A stretch of 64,000 nucleotides of DNA from Megaustenia siamemsis. Its lineage: Eukaryota; Mollusca; Gastropoda; Stylommatophora; Ariophantidae. How positions within the stretch are numbered: the stretch's first letter is position 1; every line of letters starts with the position of its first letter. The stretch spans positions 72,713,746-72,777,745 of the forward strand of contig JAVIAB010000124.1 in the NCBI GenBank assembly GCA_032433765.1, written 5' to 3'. The position numbers were made by a program, and so were the translations under genes. This document shows, in pieces, positions 38,090 through 50,045 of this stretch. The notes under the pieces are model-generated. The model was not told the origin of the DNA. It saw only the letters and a list, made by a program, of their open reading frames with translations, and searched no databases.

Positions 38090-40985
38090 TGGCTATTTTT
38101 CTATTTGCTCATAGTGACCTGGCACTGGTGTCTTCCACCTTCGCACAGGTTTGCAGGTGGAGTGTACTGGGATTCCATGGAAGTGATCACTATCCATTTG
38201 TCCTTTTAATTGAGAAAGGCAGAAATGGAAGTCAGAAAAGAAAGTTTCACACATTCCACTATGAGAAAACAGACCAGGACGTCATTAGCAAAATCAGACA
38301 CAGGAAACAAGGAGCCCCTCGCAGGAGACAGGAGAGATGGACGCAGCCAACCTGGTGGAACGTAGAGGTCAAGGAAGCTTGGTGGAAAGAGACAAATGGC
38401 CAAGACATGGCAGAAAGCCCAAAAGAATGGAAGAACACGACCTGAGCTCTTGAAGTTCTGAAAGAAGAGGTCGGCCAAAAAATGATGCACTTTAAACTAT
38501 GTGCTAAGCAGGCTACAGATGCCAAGTAGGATGATTTCTGTAGAAAAGTGTGCTCAGAAAAATTGATAGCCACATTCTGATGCCTTCATCAGAGCATGAA
38601 TGGCACAACACAACACAGACTTCCAGAGCACAGGACACAATTGGCATAAATCTGATGAAAGCAAAGGGAAGGCCCTGCTTGCTCACTACATTGAACAAAT
38701 TGACCAAAGAAATGAGGCTGTAAGAATGAGAATTCAAGGGTCGCTCTCAGAATTATGTGAGGATGTAGTGCTGGGAGAAGATCTCACAATCTAACCGATA
38801 CCATTCGCACAACACTAAAAATGGTCACACAACACTGCTACTGGAGCAAGATGGTGTTCAGTACGCTGACATAGGTGATTTAGCTGACAACGACTTGAAA
38901 AAACTGGCCACATTGTTTAATGCCAGCATTCAGAGTGGCCAGATTAAGGAGTGGCTACACTGCTGCTCACTACCACTACTGAAGCCAAATTAGAACCATT
39001 CTCAGATCAGTGCCTACAGAATCATAACAAAGCAGAACACTGAGGGCAAGCTACTAGAGAAAATAGTTGCCCATGTACTCACATGTCACCCTGAACAGAT
39101 ACGCGCATTCCCACCCACACTCAGAGGTTATAGATATAACAAAGAGACATGTTTCAATGCTGCAGTCTTCAGCTAAGATGTCTTTGAAGGCTTCCACAAA
39201 TGAGAGGAGACATGTACTGCTGTTATAGATCTGGAGGATGCATACAACAGAGTACCATTTGAATACCTCATGCGTATGCTCCTCAGACTGGCAGTGCACC
39301 TCTTCCTCATTAGATGGATAGCTGCTGCACTGTTCAGAGGAAGGTGATACTCAAATGTGGAAGTTGTCATCCGAGCCAACATCCATTTGTTCAGGGCTGC
39401 CACAAGGCTCACCATTGTCACTAGTTCTATTTAACTTGTACACATTAATTATCATGGAACATAGTTGGATGGGAGGGGAAGAACAGACTTTTGCTAATGA
39501 TATTCTAGTTATTTCGAAGGGAAATTTCCTCCACCATGCAAAATGAATTCAATCGCGTCTCTTCCTGGTGTGTAGTATCAGGAGCATTTGTTAATCCTAA
39601 TAAAGCAGTTGCATGGTTCTCCCTTATCAATCATATCGTTAACACCGAAACCCCTATGGTACAAATGTGGGCTGATGATGTGAGAAGTGACAGGTTGATG
39701 ACATACCTCGGAGTTAAGTTTCATCACAACCTGTGTTTTCGAGACCACATCAACCATGTGATAACACAATCCCGCAAAGGATTAGCCGCCTTGAAGGTCA
39801 TGGCAGCTGCCAACATTTAGCAGAGGCTACTTACCCTTGTGTTCCAGGGACTAGTCCTCGCACCAATCGAGTAAGCCCTGGCAATTCTTACTGTCAGTAC
39901 AGTCCCCTTATCTTGGGGTGTACGAGGAACACTCCCTGTGTAGCAATGAGGTATCTTCTTGACTTTCCAACCATGGATGACAGAATCAAGATCTGGAGGG
40001 CACAAGCATACCTGAAGATTAGTGCAGATAAAGAGCATCCATTTCATCACGATCGCAAAGCAGAGAAAGGTGTCAGGCTAAAAAGAGGCATATCATGGGT
40101 GGGCCGAACAGATGTCATCAAACAGGTATGTGGGTTACCAATATCAATGCTGGTGAGGAGTGGATACCGGTGCCTACGTCATTCAGAGGGACATTCTCGT
40201 GTATTGTCTAACTCAACAGGAAATTAAGGGAACAGAACTCAGTCGTGGTCAATGTGGAGGTAAACGGTCTCATCTGGGATAACACTGATGAGAAAGATGC
40301 AGTCATCTATACAGAGAGATCTTCTAATACGACACCAAAGGAGAGCATGGGTATTTACGGCATGCTCCGCAGGCAGAATAGTCAAGGAAAACAGTGGTGC
40401 ATAGCTTATGACCACGAGTAGCATGATGATGGAGGTGATGGCAGTGACCAGGGCATTCATCTGGTTAGAGTCACAAAACTACAACCACGCCTGCATACTG
40501 ATTGATTCGATGAGTATGATAAAAAAAAGTGTAGTTGAGCTCTGTACGCATGCAATGGTTAGAGTCATTGCTGAAGTCAAAAATACGAAAGGTCACCTTT
40601 GTCTACATTCTAGGACATGTGAGAGTACGGGGAAATGAAAGAGTGGACAGGTTGGCTAGCTGCGCTATTATTGAGGATGATCAACCAATGGATCAGGCAG
40701 ACATCATCAATGCCCTTCGAGATGTGGGAAGAGCACAAGACTTTGACAACCATCAGCCCAAGTCACTCCTTTGGATGAAAGAGATGGGAGTTAAGATGGG
40801 CACAGCCAGAAATGAGAAACTTAGTGGGCGTATAAGAAGACTTATCAACCAACACAGATCTGGAGTCATCAGTCGCTGGACACTGCGGGACATACTGAGG
40901 AGGGGATCTGAACACCTATGGACATGTTCGGGGTGCAATGATTATGCAAATAACTCAATTCAATTGTGCAATTCGTTGTGTTAGT
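38090..40985 (+). mobile_element. Family D LINE: endonuclease end, RT, RNase H and start of zinc motif
   Basis: Endonuclease end VLGFHGSDHYPFVLLIEKG (SDH box, about 38170), KQGAPRRRQERW linker, then RT in many frames: AVIDLEDAYNRVPFEYL-type (39210-39270), LSSEPTSICSGLPQGSPLSL and QTFANDILV (FADD to FAND, 39490), YLGVKFHHNLCFRDHINHV; connection MRYLLDFPTMDDRIKIW; RNase H start DAVIYTERSS (YTDGS lost, about 40300), middle IDSMSMIKKS, and end FVYILGHVRVRGNERVDRLA (40595); then SRWTLRDILRRGSEHLWTCS and GC (40870-40940) of the terminal zinc motif. The most complete D copy 3' half; not functional. Confidence 0.82.
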
Positions 40986-41670
40986 TTACCCCAATAACCT
41001 TCATACTAAATGCGTCAAAACGGCCTCAAGGCTGAAGGTGGTGTTAGTTTATTTCTGGAACATTTATACCTAGTGAGGTCAAAACGATATCATTACTTTA
41101 TGGATTTCAAAACAGCCTTTCACATCCACTCCAACCAACAATCGCTTTATAATCAGGAAGAAAAGGTGGTTATATTTTGGTTATATGATGAAAAACAGTA
41201 ACTACAGAATCACAGAGCAAAACCTCAAATGGGAAAAAACAATGGAAAAAGATAAAAGATGAAGGTAGACATGATGACAATGAAGGTAGAGATAGTAAGT
41301 AACTTCCTTACTCTTACTGAGATTGTAAAGCTCACCCTGAGTAGTGATCTATTGCGTGTAACACCATAATTCTTATGTGATTGTGTCACAAAACTGGAAA
41401 GACTCTTATTTTTCCAAGTGTTCACCTGTAAAGCAGGCATGGATGTGATGTATTATTAGTTTGTAGCAATACTGCAACATCTGTGACTTTAGGTCAGTCA
41501 CATTCGCCTTTGACATGGCTAGATTTGCTATACAACTTTTGCCCAGGCTGTGGCAATTTTTTGGCCTCCTTTTTTCGACTTAACTGCCTAGGCACAGATT
41601 TGTTTCTCAATGATATTTAGTTGATTTGCTCATTTGTGTCTTTCCATGAAGATAAAATACACATTTTAAA
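40986..41670. other. No recognisable feature
   Basis: AT-rich; no coding or repeat signal identified. It may contain the 3' UTR of the preceding D copy. Confidence 0.35.
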
Positions 41671-41921
41671 AAAGTAAAGAGCCCCGTCACGCCAAGTGGC
41701 GTATAGGGAATATGGTGTTAGTGACTATAAATTTTAAAGACCTTCAGCACAGGATTTTTGGGGTAATGTGATCGGTATTACGCCCATGCCACTTTACTTT
41801 CCCAGAAAAGATCCTGTTTCCATTTAAGGCTGGGTGAACCCGGAAGCCGTCAGTTGGGATCGAACCCTACCTCTTGTCCTTTGTGGTCCAGTTCACTAAC
41901 CACTGAGCTATCACAGCTCCC
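41671..41921 (-). mobile_element. tRNA-derived SINE (type 1)
   Basis: Complete copy: minus-strand head GGGAGCTGTGATAGCTCAG, B box GGGTTCGATCCC, body and 3' end CACTTGGCGTGACGGGGCTC then TTTAC. Short A run at 41667-41673 on + is the T-rich tail. Confidence 0.92.
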
Positions 41922-42029
41922 ACAAATTGAAACTACTCCCATAAAATATCAATTTTAAGAATGACAGAAATGTTTCAGGGTCAGAACATCTGGATGTTGC
42001 AAAACTTACAAAATTATTACTAAAATGTT

Positions 42030-42275
42030 CCTTTCAGATGAAAACAAACAGCTGTGAAGGGTTCTTTAATGTGCACACAGGACCTCCTGTTTTTAACCAT
42101 TTGCTAAAAGAGTTGGACATAAAATCTCACTATCTAGAGACCAAGATAGTGTAAAGCCACAAGGAAACCATGGATTTGAAGGGGGAAAATTCCCACCCCC
42201 AGTTGCGAGATTCAAACTTGTGAACCTGTCCAGAGGCCACTCTTACCCTAAAGCATCTGGTCATCTCAGAACGGA
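42030..42275 (-). mobile_element. Candidate tRNA-derived SINE (type 3)
   Basis: The minus strand reads CCAGATGCTTTAGGGTAAGAG (A-box-like), GACAGGTTCACAAGTTTGAA then TCTCGCAACTGGGGG (B box GTTTGAATCTC), body with GTGCACATTAAAGAACCC near the end. No TSD resolved. Confidence 0.5.
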
Positions 42276-42482
42276 TGTATTATGTAATAATTATAATTTT
42301 AAAAAGTTTCAATAAATTCGGCTTCTTATTTTCAAAGGAGAATACTGTAATATTAAATTGGATTCATCAAACCATAATTTTTACCTGATTGTTAACAGTT
42401 TGATTGATCTTCAGAGGCGTGGATAATGCATCAAATATAGGAAAAGCCTAACATACTTAAACTCTTGACTAAACCCCATAGT

Positions 42483-42700
42483 AAAAGTAATGTACCCCCC
42501 CGTCACGCCAAGAGGCGTATAGGGAAATATGGTGTTAGTGACCCTATATTTTACAGACCTTCAGCACATGATTTTTGGGGTAATGTGGTCGGTATTACGC
42601 CCGTGCTGCTTTACTTTCCCAGAAAAAAATCCGGTACCCATTTAAGGCTGGGTGAACCCGGAAGCCGTCGGTTGGGATCAAACCCTACCCCTTGTCCTTT
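42483..42700 (-). mobile_element. tRNA-derived SINE (type 1), 5'-truncated
   Basis: Body from AAAGGACAAGGGGTAGGG (minus strand) to GCGTGACGGGGGGGTA; the A-box half of the head is missing. A 16-bp TSD, GACTAAACCCCATAGT (42467-42482) and GACTATACCCCATAGT (42701-42716), proves the truncated form is what was inserted. Confidence 0.92.
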
Positions 42701-43546
42701 GACTATACCCCATAGTTTCCATTAAAGCATATGAGTTGAAAGTATCTTAACCTTTTCAATAGGAATTGTTTATTTTATTCAACTGTTAAATCAAACAGCC
42801 ATACAAAGATATAGTTCAGGGAACCATATAAAGAGCTGGTCCAATTAACTATGCAGGGCAACCTTTCATGAGTTACAATTTATGCATTTGCTGCTTAGAA
42901 ACTTTTACCAGTAGATTTGAAGTACAACAAAGACCTGAACTGCCGTCACATTATCATCATCGAGTGCCGTCTCCGCAGCGAAGGTTGGCTACCATGGAGC
43001 GCCATTCTGCTCTGTCTCTTGCTTTGATGGTGCAGGTTGTCATAGGCTGATTTGTCCATCTTTTGATGTTACTCATCCATGTTAGTCTGCCATCTGCCTT
43101 TTTTACCTTGTATTTTCCCCTCCAGGATTACTTTTAGTAGGCTGTTGTGTCTTTTAACATGGCCCAAAAATCGCATTTGTCTTGTTTGAATTGTTTTTAG
43201 TAGTTCTCTTTTCATTTTAAGACTTCATCGTTTGTTTTCTTTTCCTTCCATCCAATTCTACCTATTCTTCTATATATCCACATTTCAAAAGTCTTTCTTA
43301 GTTTCAACCCTGGTGTTATTTGTTTTGATGTTAGTATGGCATTAAAATTACTTTTTGCCATTCCTATTCTTTTGTTTATTTCAGTTGTACATTTTCCATC
43401 ACTGGTTATAATATGTCCAAGATAGTTGTAGTTCTGAACTGTCTCCAGGTCTATTCCTTCAATTTTGATATCTATTAGTGGGTTTTGAGTATTTCCTTTG
43501 TTTATGATCATAGTTTTAGTCTTTTTTTATATTCATATCTAGTCCA

Positions 43547-45262
43547 GATGTACTAAAGGACAACCTAAGCGTACTACTTCCACACCTATACAAACTGCTA
43601 ATTAAATGCTGGAGAAACGGAAAAATACCTCATGATATGAGAAATGCCAAGATTATAACGCTGTACAAGAATAAAGGAGACAGGGGCGACTGCAACAATT
43701 ACAGAGGCATTTCTCTCCTTAGCACAACAGGCAAAGCTTTTGCTAGAGTCATACTTAATCGCCTGCATAGACTTGCAGAACGGGTGCTTCCCGAGTCCCA
43801 ATGCGGTTTCAGACCCGGGAGATCAACCATAGATATGATCTTCACTCTTAGACAACTGCAGGAAAAATGTCGGGAACAAAATATGCCGCTCTATATTGCC
43901 TTTGTGGATCTCACAAAGGCATTCGACACAGTAAACAGAGATGGTCACTACAAGGTGTTAGAAGGCATAGGCTGCCCTCCTAAATTACTTAGGCTGATAA
44001 TTTCCTTCCATGAAGACATGAATGGCAAAGTCCATTTTGATGGGAGTCCATCAGAGAATTTCAAAGTCAACAAAGGAGTGAAACAGGGATGTGTCCTCGC
44101 CCCCACCCTTTTTGGTATATTTTTTGCTGCCCTCCTAAATTACGCCTTCGAAAACAGCTCAGGAGATATTTACATTCGCACTAGACCAGATGGCTCACTG
44201 TTCAACCTAGCACGACTAAGAGCAAAAACCAAAACAAATGTTGCCCTACTTAAAGAATTTTTATTTGCTGACGATGCAGCCCTAGTCGCTCATAGTGAGG
44301 CCACCCTACAGTCGCTGATCAACAACCTGGATAAGGCATGCGACCTTTTTTCACTGTCAATTAATGTTCAGAAGACAGTAATACTAAATCAAGGTGACTT
44401 CAAACCTCTATCTATTACTCTAAAAGACTGCCCACTAGAATCAGTACAGAAATTTACATATCTTGGATCCACAGTTACGCAAACCATCTCTCTTGATGAA
44501 GAAATAAACTGTCGAATTGGTAAGGCAGCTACGACCTTCAGCAAACTCACAAAAAGGGCATGGAACAACACGAAACTAACTCGAAAGACTAAACTCCTAA
44601 TATATCAAACATGTGTGCTTAGCACACTACTATATGGATCTGAAACCTGGACAACATACTCAAACCAGGAAAAAAGACTAAATGTCTTCCACATGCGATG
44701 TCTCCGCAAAATAATGCACATCAAATGGCAAGACAAAATAACCAACTTAACTGTCCTGCAACGTGCTAAGACCCTAACAATCATGTCGATGCTCAGAAGT
44801 CGAAGGCTAAGATGGCTGGGGCATGTCCAACGGATGGAAGAAAAACGCATTCCTAAGCAAATACTATATGGTGAGCTAAAACACGGAAAAAGACAAATCG
44901 GCAGACCTAAACTACGATATAGAGATATCTGCAAATCATCTCTGAAAGACTTCTCCATCTGTGAAAACGACTGGCAACATCTGGCAAGTGATCGCACATC
45001 ATGGAGAGCATGTATAAGGAATGGTATAACAACATTTGAGACTGTGCTAAGACAGGACTTAGAAGAGAAGAGACTCATGAAAAAGGATGGTAAACCCTGT
45101 GGACCAGCGAGCCTGACCTGTTCATTATGTGACCGCGTGTGTTTGTCAAACATTGGTAGAATTAGCCACGAGAGAAGCTGTTCGGCAGAAACAATACCTC
45201 AAAAAAATACGCAATAGCCTCCACTAGACCGTCTGACAAGACGAAAAGGGCCATATATATAT
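43547..45262 (+). mobile_element. Family X RTE-like LINE insertion, youngest in the window
   Basis: Inserted in the minus-strand family B copy with the 12-bp TSD ATATCTAGTCCA (43535-43546 and 45263-45274, identical). 5'-truncated: begins within RT, ends in GACCGTCTGACAAGACGAAA then AGGGCC and an (AT)n tail. The end contains the hairpin CGTCT-GACA-AGACG. It carries the open frame 43637-45217. Confidence 0.92.
43637..45217 (+). CDS. Reverse transcriptase ORF of LINE family X, 526 codons without a stop
   Basis: The open frame enters from the truncated 5' end of the element (first Met MRNAKIITLYKNKGDR is internal). RT boxes in order: NNYRGISLLSTTGKAFARVI (res. 20-40), PESQCGFRPGRSTIDMIFTL (55-75), VDLTKAFDTVNRDGHY (90-105), VKQGCVLAPTLFGIFF (148-163), EFLFADDAALVAHSE (208-222, catalytic DD intact), FTYLGSTVTQTISLDEEI; then CVLSTLLYGSETWTTY, HMRCLRKIMHIKWQDKIT, RLRWLGHVQRMEEKRIPK, GRPKLRYRDICK and a C-terminal CSLCDRVCLSNIGRISHERSC (C-x2-C...H-x3-C). 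The endonuclease is absent, so the copy cannot move by itself. Purines of the coding strand and lack of stops contrast with every other LINE here. Confidence 0.92.
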   Translation: MRNAKIITLYKNKGDRGDCNNYRGISLLSTTGKAFARVILNRLHRLAERVLPESQCGFRPGRSTIDMIFTLRQLQEKCREQNMPLYIAFVDLTKAFDTVNRDGHYKVLEGIGCPPKLLRLIISFHEDMNGKVHFDGSPSENFKVNKGVKQGCVLAPTLFGIFFAALLNYAFENSSGDIYIRTRPDGSLFNLARLRAKTKTNVALLKEFLFADDAALVAHSEATLQSLINNLDKACDLFSLSINVQKTVILNQGDFKPLSITLKDCPLESVQKFTYLGSTVTQTISLDEEINCRIGKAATTFSKLTKRAWNNTKLTRKTKLLIYQTCVLSTLLYGSETWTTYSNQEKRLNVFHMRCLRKIMHIKWQDKITNLTVLQRAKTLTIMSMLRSRRLRWLGHVQRMEEKRIPKQILYGELKHGKRQIGRPKLRYRDICKSSLKDFSICENDWQHLASDRTSWRACIRNGITTFETVLRQDLEEKRLMKKDGKPCGPASLTCSLCDRVCLSNIGRISHERSCSAETIPQKNTQ

Positions 45263-45618
45263 ATATCTAGTCCATATTTTTTGCTTATCATGTTAATTTC
45301 ATTAAGTAATTGTTGTAGATCTTTAGGATTTTCTGCTAGTAGTGCAGTATCATCAGCATATCTTAGGTTATTGATTATTTTTCCATTAATGTTTAGGCCT
45401 GGCATCTCTATGATGTTTTTAAAGATTTGCTCAGTGTATAGATTGAACAAGCTTGGTGATAGGATGCATCCCTGTCTTACTCCTCTTTTTATATCAATGG
45501 GTGTAGAGTTCTCTTTGTTATATTTTATTATTCCTGTTTGCTCCCAGTATAGATTACATATTAGTCGTATGCCCATGTCATCTAGATTTATCTCTTTTAG
45601 ACATTCTATAAGTTGTTT

Positions 45619-46758
45619 TCAGCATGAGAACATTGATTGAAAAGTACACAGAAGTAAACAAACCAATATATACCTGCTTTATAGACTACACCAAAGCTTT
45701 CGATAGAATACACCATAACCAACTTATAGACTGCCTAAATATATAAATCTAGACGACGCAGACATACGACTAATATGTAATTTGTACTGGGAGCAAACAG
45801 CAATAATAAGATATAACAAGGAGAACTCTACATCCATGGACATAAAAAGAGGAGTAAGACAAGGATGCATCCTATCACCAAGCTTGTTCAATCTATACAC
45901 TGAGCAAATCTTTAAAAACATCTCAGAGATACCAGGCCTAAACATTAGTGGAAAGATAATCAATAACCTGATATATGCTGATGATACTGTTCTACTAGCA
46001 GAAAATCCTAAAGACCTACAACAATTGCTTAATGTGATAAACACAACAAGCAAAAATATGGACTAGAAATGAATATCAAAAAGACTAAAAACTATGATCA
46101 TAAACAAAGAAAATTTTCAAGACCTACAATTAAATATCACAGTTGAGGGAATACATCTGGAGACAGTCCAGAGTTAAAACTACCTGGGACATACTATAAC
46201 CAATGATGGAAAATGCAAAACTGAAAAAAACAAAAGAATAGGTATGGCAAAAAGTAATTTTAATGCCATGAAAAATATACTAACAACAAAACAAATATCA
46301 GCAGGGCTGAAACTAAGAATGGCAAAATGTTACATCTTCTCAATATTCCTGTATGGTGCAGAAACATGGACATTAGACAAGAAAACAGAACAGAAAATTG
46401 AAGCCTTTGAAATGTGGATTTATAGAAGAATAGGTAGAATTGGATGGAAACAAAAGACAACAAACGATGACGTTTTAAAACAACTGAAAATAAAAAGAGA
46501 ACTGCTGAACACAATTAAGACAAGACAAATGAAATTTTTGGGGCATGTTAAAAGACACAACAGTCTACTAAAAGTAATATTGGAAGGAAAAATACAAGGT
46601 AAAAGAGGCAGAGGCAGACCAAGACTAACATGGACGAGTAACATCAAAAGATGGACAAGTCAATCTATGTCAGCCTGCACCATCAAAGCAAGAAACAGAG
46701 TAGAATGGCGATCCATGGTAGCCAACCTTCGTTGCGGAGAGGGCACACGATGATGATG
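45619..46758 (+). mobile_element. Family B RTE-like LINE, 5'-truncated, inserted in another B copy
   Basis: TSD ATAAGTTGTTT at 45608-45618 and 46759-46769 (its first two bases shared with the GAT tail). RT from SMRTLIEKYTEVNKPIYTCF and DYTKAFDRIHHNQL (broken), MYWEQTAAIIRYNKE-like, RGVRQGCILSPSLFNLYTEQ, YADDTVLLAENPKDL (45975, DD intact), a frameshift at about 46060, then 46244-46753 a 169-residue frame: AKSNFNAMKNILTTKQISAG, IFLYGAETWTLDKKTEQKIE, FLGHVKRHNSLLKVILEGKI, GRGRPRLTWTSNIKRW, VANLRCGEGTR. GAT tail. Confidence 0.9.
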
Positions 46759-48360
46759 ATAAGTTGTTTGTGGTGTACTCTATCAAAAGCTTTGGTGTAG
46801 TCTATGAAGCAAGCATATATTGGTTTGTTTACTTCTGTGTATTTTTCGATTAATGTTCTCATGCAGAATATGGCTTCTTTTGTCCCGCTATTTTTCCTAA
46901 ATCCAAATTTGCTGCTCATCTAATTCAGTATTGATTTTAATCTGAATCCTTCCTTGTATAACTTTTAGAAAGATTTTTGTAACATGGCTCATTAGGCTTA
47001 TTGTTCTAAAGTCACTGCATTCAACTGCACCATTCTTTTTAGGCAATGCAATGAAAGTTGATGTTTTTAGTTCATTTGGTATGTATCCTGTATGGTATAT
47101 GTTGTTGCATATGTCTGTGATCACTTCAATGCCAAAATCTTCTAGTGCCTGTATCATCTCTATCTGTATGCTGTCAGGTCCTGCTGCTTTTCCCTTTTTC
47201 ATTGTTTTTATAGCTTTTTCCACCTCAGATTTTGTGATTTTATAGCCTGATGTACATTTTATAATTGGTTTCTTGTCCCTTTGATCATGAAATAGTTCTG
47301 TTATATATTCCTTGCCATCTATCTATAATATCTTTATTGTCTGTTAGCAATTTTCCTTTTTTGTCTGCAATGCATCCACCTTCTGTGTAAAATTTTATTT
47401 TTATTAGTCATTCTCTTTATTTCTGTGTGCATTCCTCTTAAGTCTTGTTTGCTTTCCATAGTTTCTATTTCTATACATTTTTGGCTGAGCCAGTCTTCTT
47501 TTGACTTTTTGCACATTTTGCGTATTTCATTATCTATTTATTGTATTGGGCAGTGTTCTTCGCTTGTCTCCTTTCTTCCATTTTTTCTAAGATGGTGTTA
47601 GTTATCCATTTTTGTTTTTTGTTCTTTTCTCTTTTGGGTAAGGTGTCGCAGGTTTCATGTATGCCTTTCTTTATGCATTGCCATTTGGTTGCTACTTTTT
47701 CATCAGGATTTTCTCTTCTGTGTTGCTCAATTCCTTATTCTAGCAGCTTCTAGTATGTGTTCTTTACTTGTATTGTATAGGTATCTTTAATATCTTTTTA
47801 ATTTAAAGCTGTTATATCTAGTAGATTTGTTGATGAATTAGACTTTTGCGTGTTTCTCTTTAGTTTGTTTTTTCTTTTCAATTTAATCATTACAGGATTG
47901 TGATCTGAATTAATATCTGCTCTAAAGGTTTTGGCTTTCTTTACGCTGTTACGGAACCTTTCTTTTATCATTACGTAATCTATTTGATTCCTCTTGTTAT
48001 CTCCAGGGCTTTTCCACGTGTATAGTTTCCTTTTCTCTTGCTCAAAGTAGGTGTTACATATTATCAGCCTGTTTTCTTCACAGAATTGTATTAATCTTTC
48101 TTCTCTGTCATTTCTTTTTCTTAATTAAACCATGATTTCCTATAATGGTCTTATATCTACCTATTTCTACTTTAGCGTTCATGTCACCCATTACAATCAA
48201 GATGTCTGAAGATTTCACTTGCTTCATAACTTTATTTAGGTCTTCAGAATATGCCTCTATTTGTTCACTGTGTCATCACATACATAAACAATATTAGCTA
48301 ACATAAATTAAGATAATAACCTCAAAGATGTCTAGGATTTATAGTAATAACAGAAATGGT

Positions 48361-49743
48361 ACTCATTATCATCATCATGTGCCATACTGGTTGGTGTAGG
48401 CAATCATGTCCTTCCACAATCTACAGTGCATCGTAGCAGTTCTGTTGTTGACTGTTTTCCATGCCATGACACCAAGCTATCCAGTATTTTCTCTCTTTGT
48501 CGTCAGTGATCTCTCTTTCCTTTTATTTTACCCGTTGTAACCAAGTATTCCAACTTTCCTCTTCTCATGTTCCTGAAAAATGTTGATTGTTTCTTTCTGA
48601 TGTTTTTTAGGAGTTTCCTTTTAGTATTGGCCTCATTGAGAATTTCCTCTTTTGATGTTTGTTGAATTGATTGTTTGAGCATTTCTCACTGTTCCTCGAT
48701 GTCCTGTATTTTATCAATAGCTTTATATCTATTTTGTACTATCGTATTGTAGTTATCACTCATCTGTTTATCTACTCTAAGCATATCTAGTTCTAATTTT
48801 ATATTTCTTGGGGATTTCTGTGTCTTCTGCAGTTTTATTCTTATCTTTCCAACTACTGGTACATGGTCACTATTGCAATCTGCTCCTGGCCTTGTTTTAA
48901 CACATGTTAGCCCATTCATGAATCTTATCTGTACCAGTATAAAATCAATTTGATTGTGTACTTTTTTGTTTGGACTTTGCCATGTCCATAGTCCCCTAGG
49001 GTGTTGTTTGAACCAGGTGTTACCTATAATTATTTCATGTTTCTTTGCCCAATCTATCAGTCTATCCCCTCTGTCATTGATCTCTCCAATGCCATGTCCC
49101 CCAGTCACATTTTGCACTTTAGCTGTTTCTTCCTACCTTTGCATTGAAATCCCCTAATATAATAGTTATTTCTTGGGATTTACACTGTTCCATGGTCATC
49201 TCTAGCTTGTTGTAAAACATGTAAATGTCTTCTTCTTCACTATTACTTGTTGGTGCATACACTTGAATTATGTTGATATCCATTGGTCTACCTCTCAATT
49301 TTACTAGCAGAATTCTATCTGATACTGACCAAAATCCTTTCACTGTTTTTCTTCTTTCTCTATCTGATGCCTGCTCCTCTTTCGTGTGTGGTTCTCCCAC
49401 AGTAAATTACATTTCCACTGTTGCGTTGTAATAATCCTGCTCCTTTCCATCTCATTTCACATAGTCCCAATATGTTCAATTCCATTCTCTTCATTTCTTG
49501 GCTGATGTTTTCTAGTTTGCCAACTTGGAATGCTGATCTAATGTTCCAAGTTCCTATTGCTAGTATCTCTTTATTCTTGATCTTGCATTCAGTAGCTTGA
49601 TGACGATCGGGTGTTACCCATAGCACATGACGCTCCCTGCCGGATGAGGTGGCTGTGGAATCCCCATTAACGTCGTTAGCTGTAGATATTAAGTTGTGTT
49701 TTGACATGATTATTCTAGGCAATATAAGAAGGTAGTTTACCAT
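48361..49743 (-). mobile_element. Family C-type LINE: endonuclease fused to 3' end
   Basis: Minus strand: 49743-49360 LAIGTWNIRSAFQVGKLENI, LGLCEMRWKGAG (catalytic Glu present), 49400-49119 INIIQVYAPTSNSEEEDIY and IILGDFNAKVG, 49117-48686 GEINDRGDRLIDWAKKHEI, LWTWQSPNKKVHNQIDFILV, DCNSDHVPVVGKI: a complete set of APE endonuclease motifs with only small frame breaks (near 49130 and 49380). At about 48675 it jumps directly to the C-terminal region (TSKEEILNEANTKRKLLKNI, FFRNMRRGKLEYLVTTGKIK) and the CAT/GAT tail (48376). The whole RT, about 1.8 kb, is missing. Confidence 0.8.
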
Positions 49744-50045
49744 TTCCTTTCCTTCTTGGCAGTGACTGTACTAGTCAGAGATCGCAGCCATTGTCTCTAT
49801 ACATGAGAACCTCTGCCTGCCATCGCAAAGTGAGGATCATAACCAGCACTACTTGTCGTCTGCTCCCACAACACCATCCACCACCTGCTCCAATGGTTTC
49901 ACATAACCCTGATGGGGGGGGGGGGGGGGGCTATACAGGAGCTCCACCTTGCCCAATGGTGTCCCGAAGACTAGCGGAGGAAAGGAGGCGTCTTACTCCT
50001 CGTTTGGTAGGGCAGAATTCTACCCCTCTAGCCCCATTAAAACAT
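49744..50045 (-). other. 5' UTR of the family C LINE, with a G run
   Basis: Continues upstream of the first endonuclease codons without another element in between. The + strand holds a run of about 16 G at 49913-49929 and short CCA-rich text. Ends at about 50045 where an RTE on the opposite strand begins. Confidence 0.5.

Larger units (their letters stand above)
42945..48275 (-). mobile_element. Family B RTE-like LINE, long copy split by two nested insertions
   Basis: Own sequence: 48275-46770 (endonuclease from DILIVMGDMNAKVE, QEKRKLYTWKSPGDNKRNQI, SDHNPVMIKLKRK, linker, then RT start MKKGKAAGPDSIQIEMIQAL and LPKKNGAVECSDFRTISLMS, FIDYTKAFDRVHHKQL), 45607-45275 (QTGIIKYNKENSTPIDI, RGVRQGCILSPSLFNLYTEQ, NNLRYADDTALLAE) and 43534-42945 (IEGIDLETVQNYNYLGHIIT, WIYRRIGRIGWKEKKT, GHVKRHNSLLK type), ending at a GAT tail (about 42955). 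The removed inserts are 43547-45262 and 45619-46758. 5'-truncated in the endonuclease. YADD is intact but other frames are broken. Confidence 0.88.

Noticed and set aside
49913..49929. G run as a quadruplex or regulatory signal
   Set aside because: A single homopolymer run within a LINE 5' UTR; could also be an assembly artefact.
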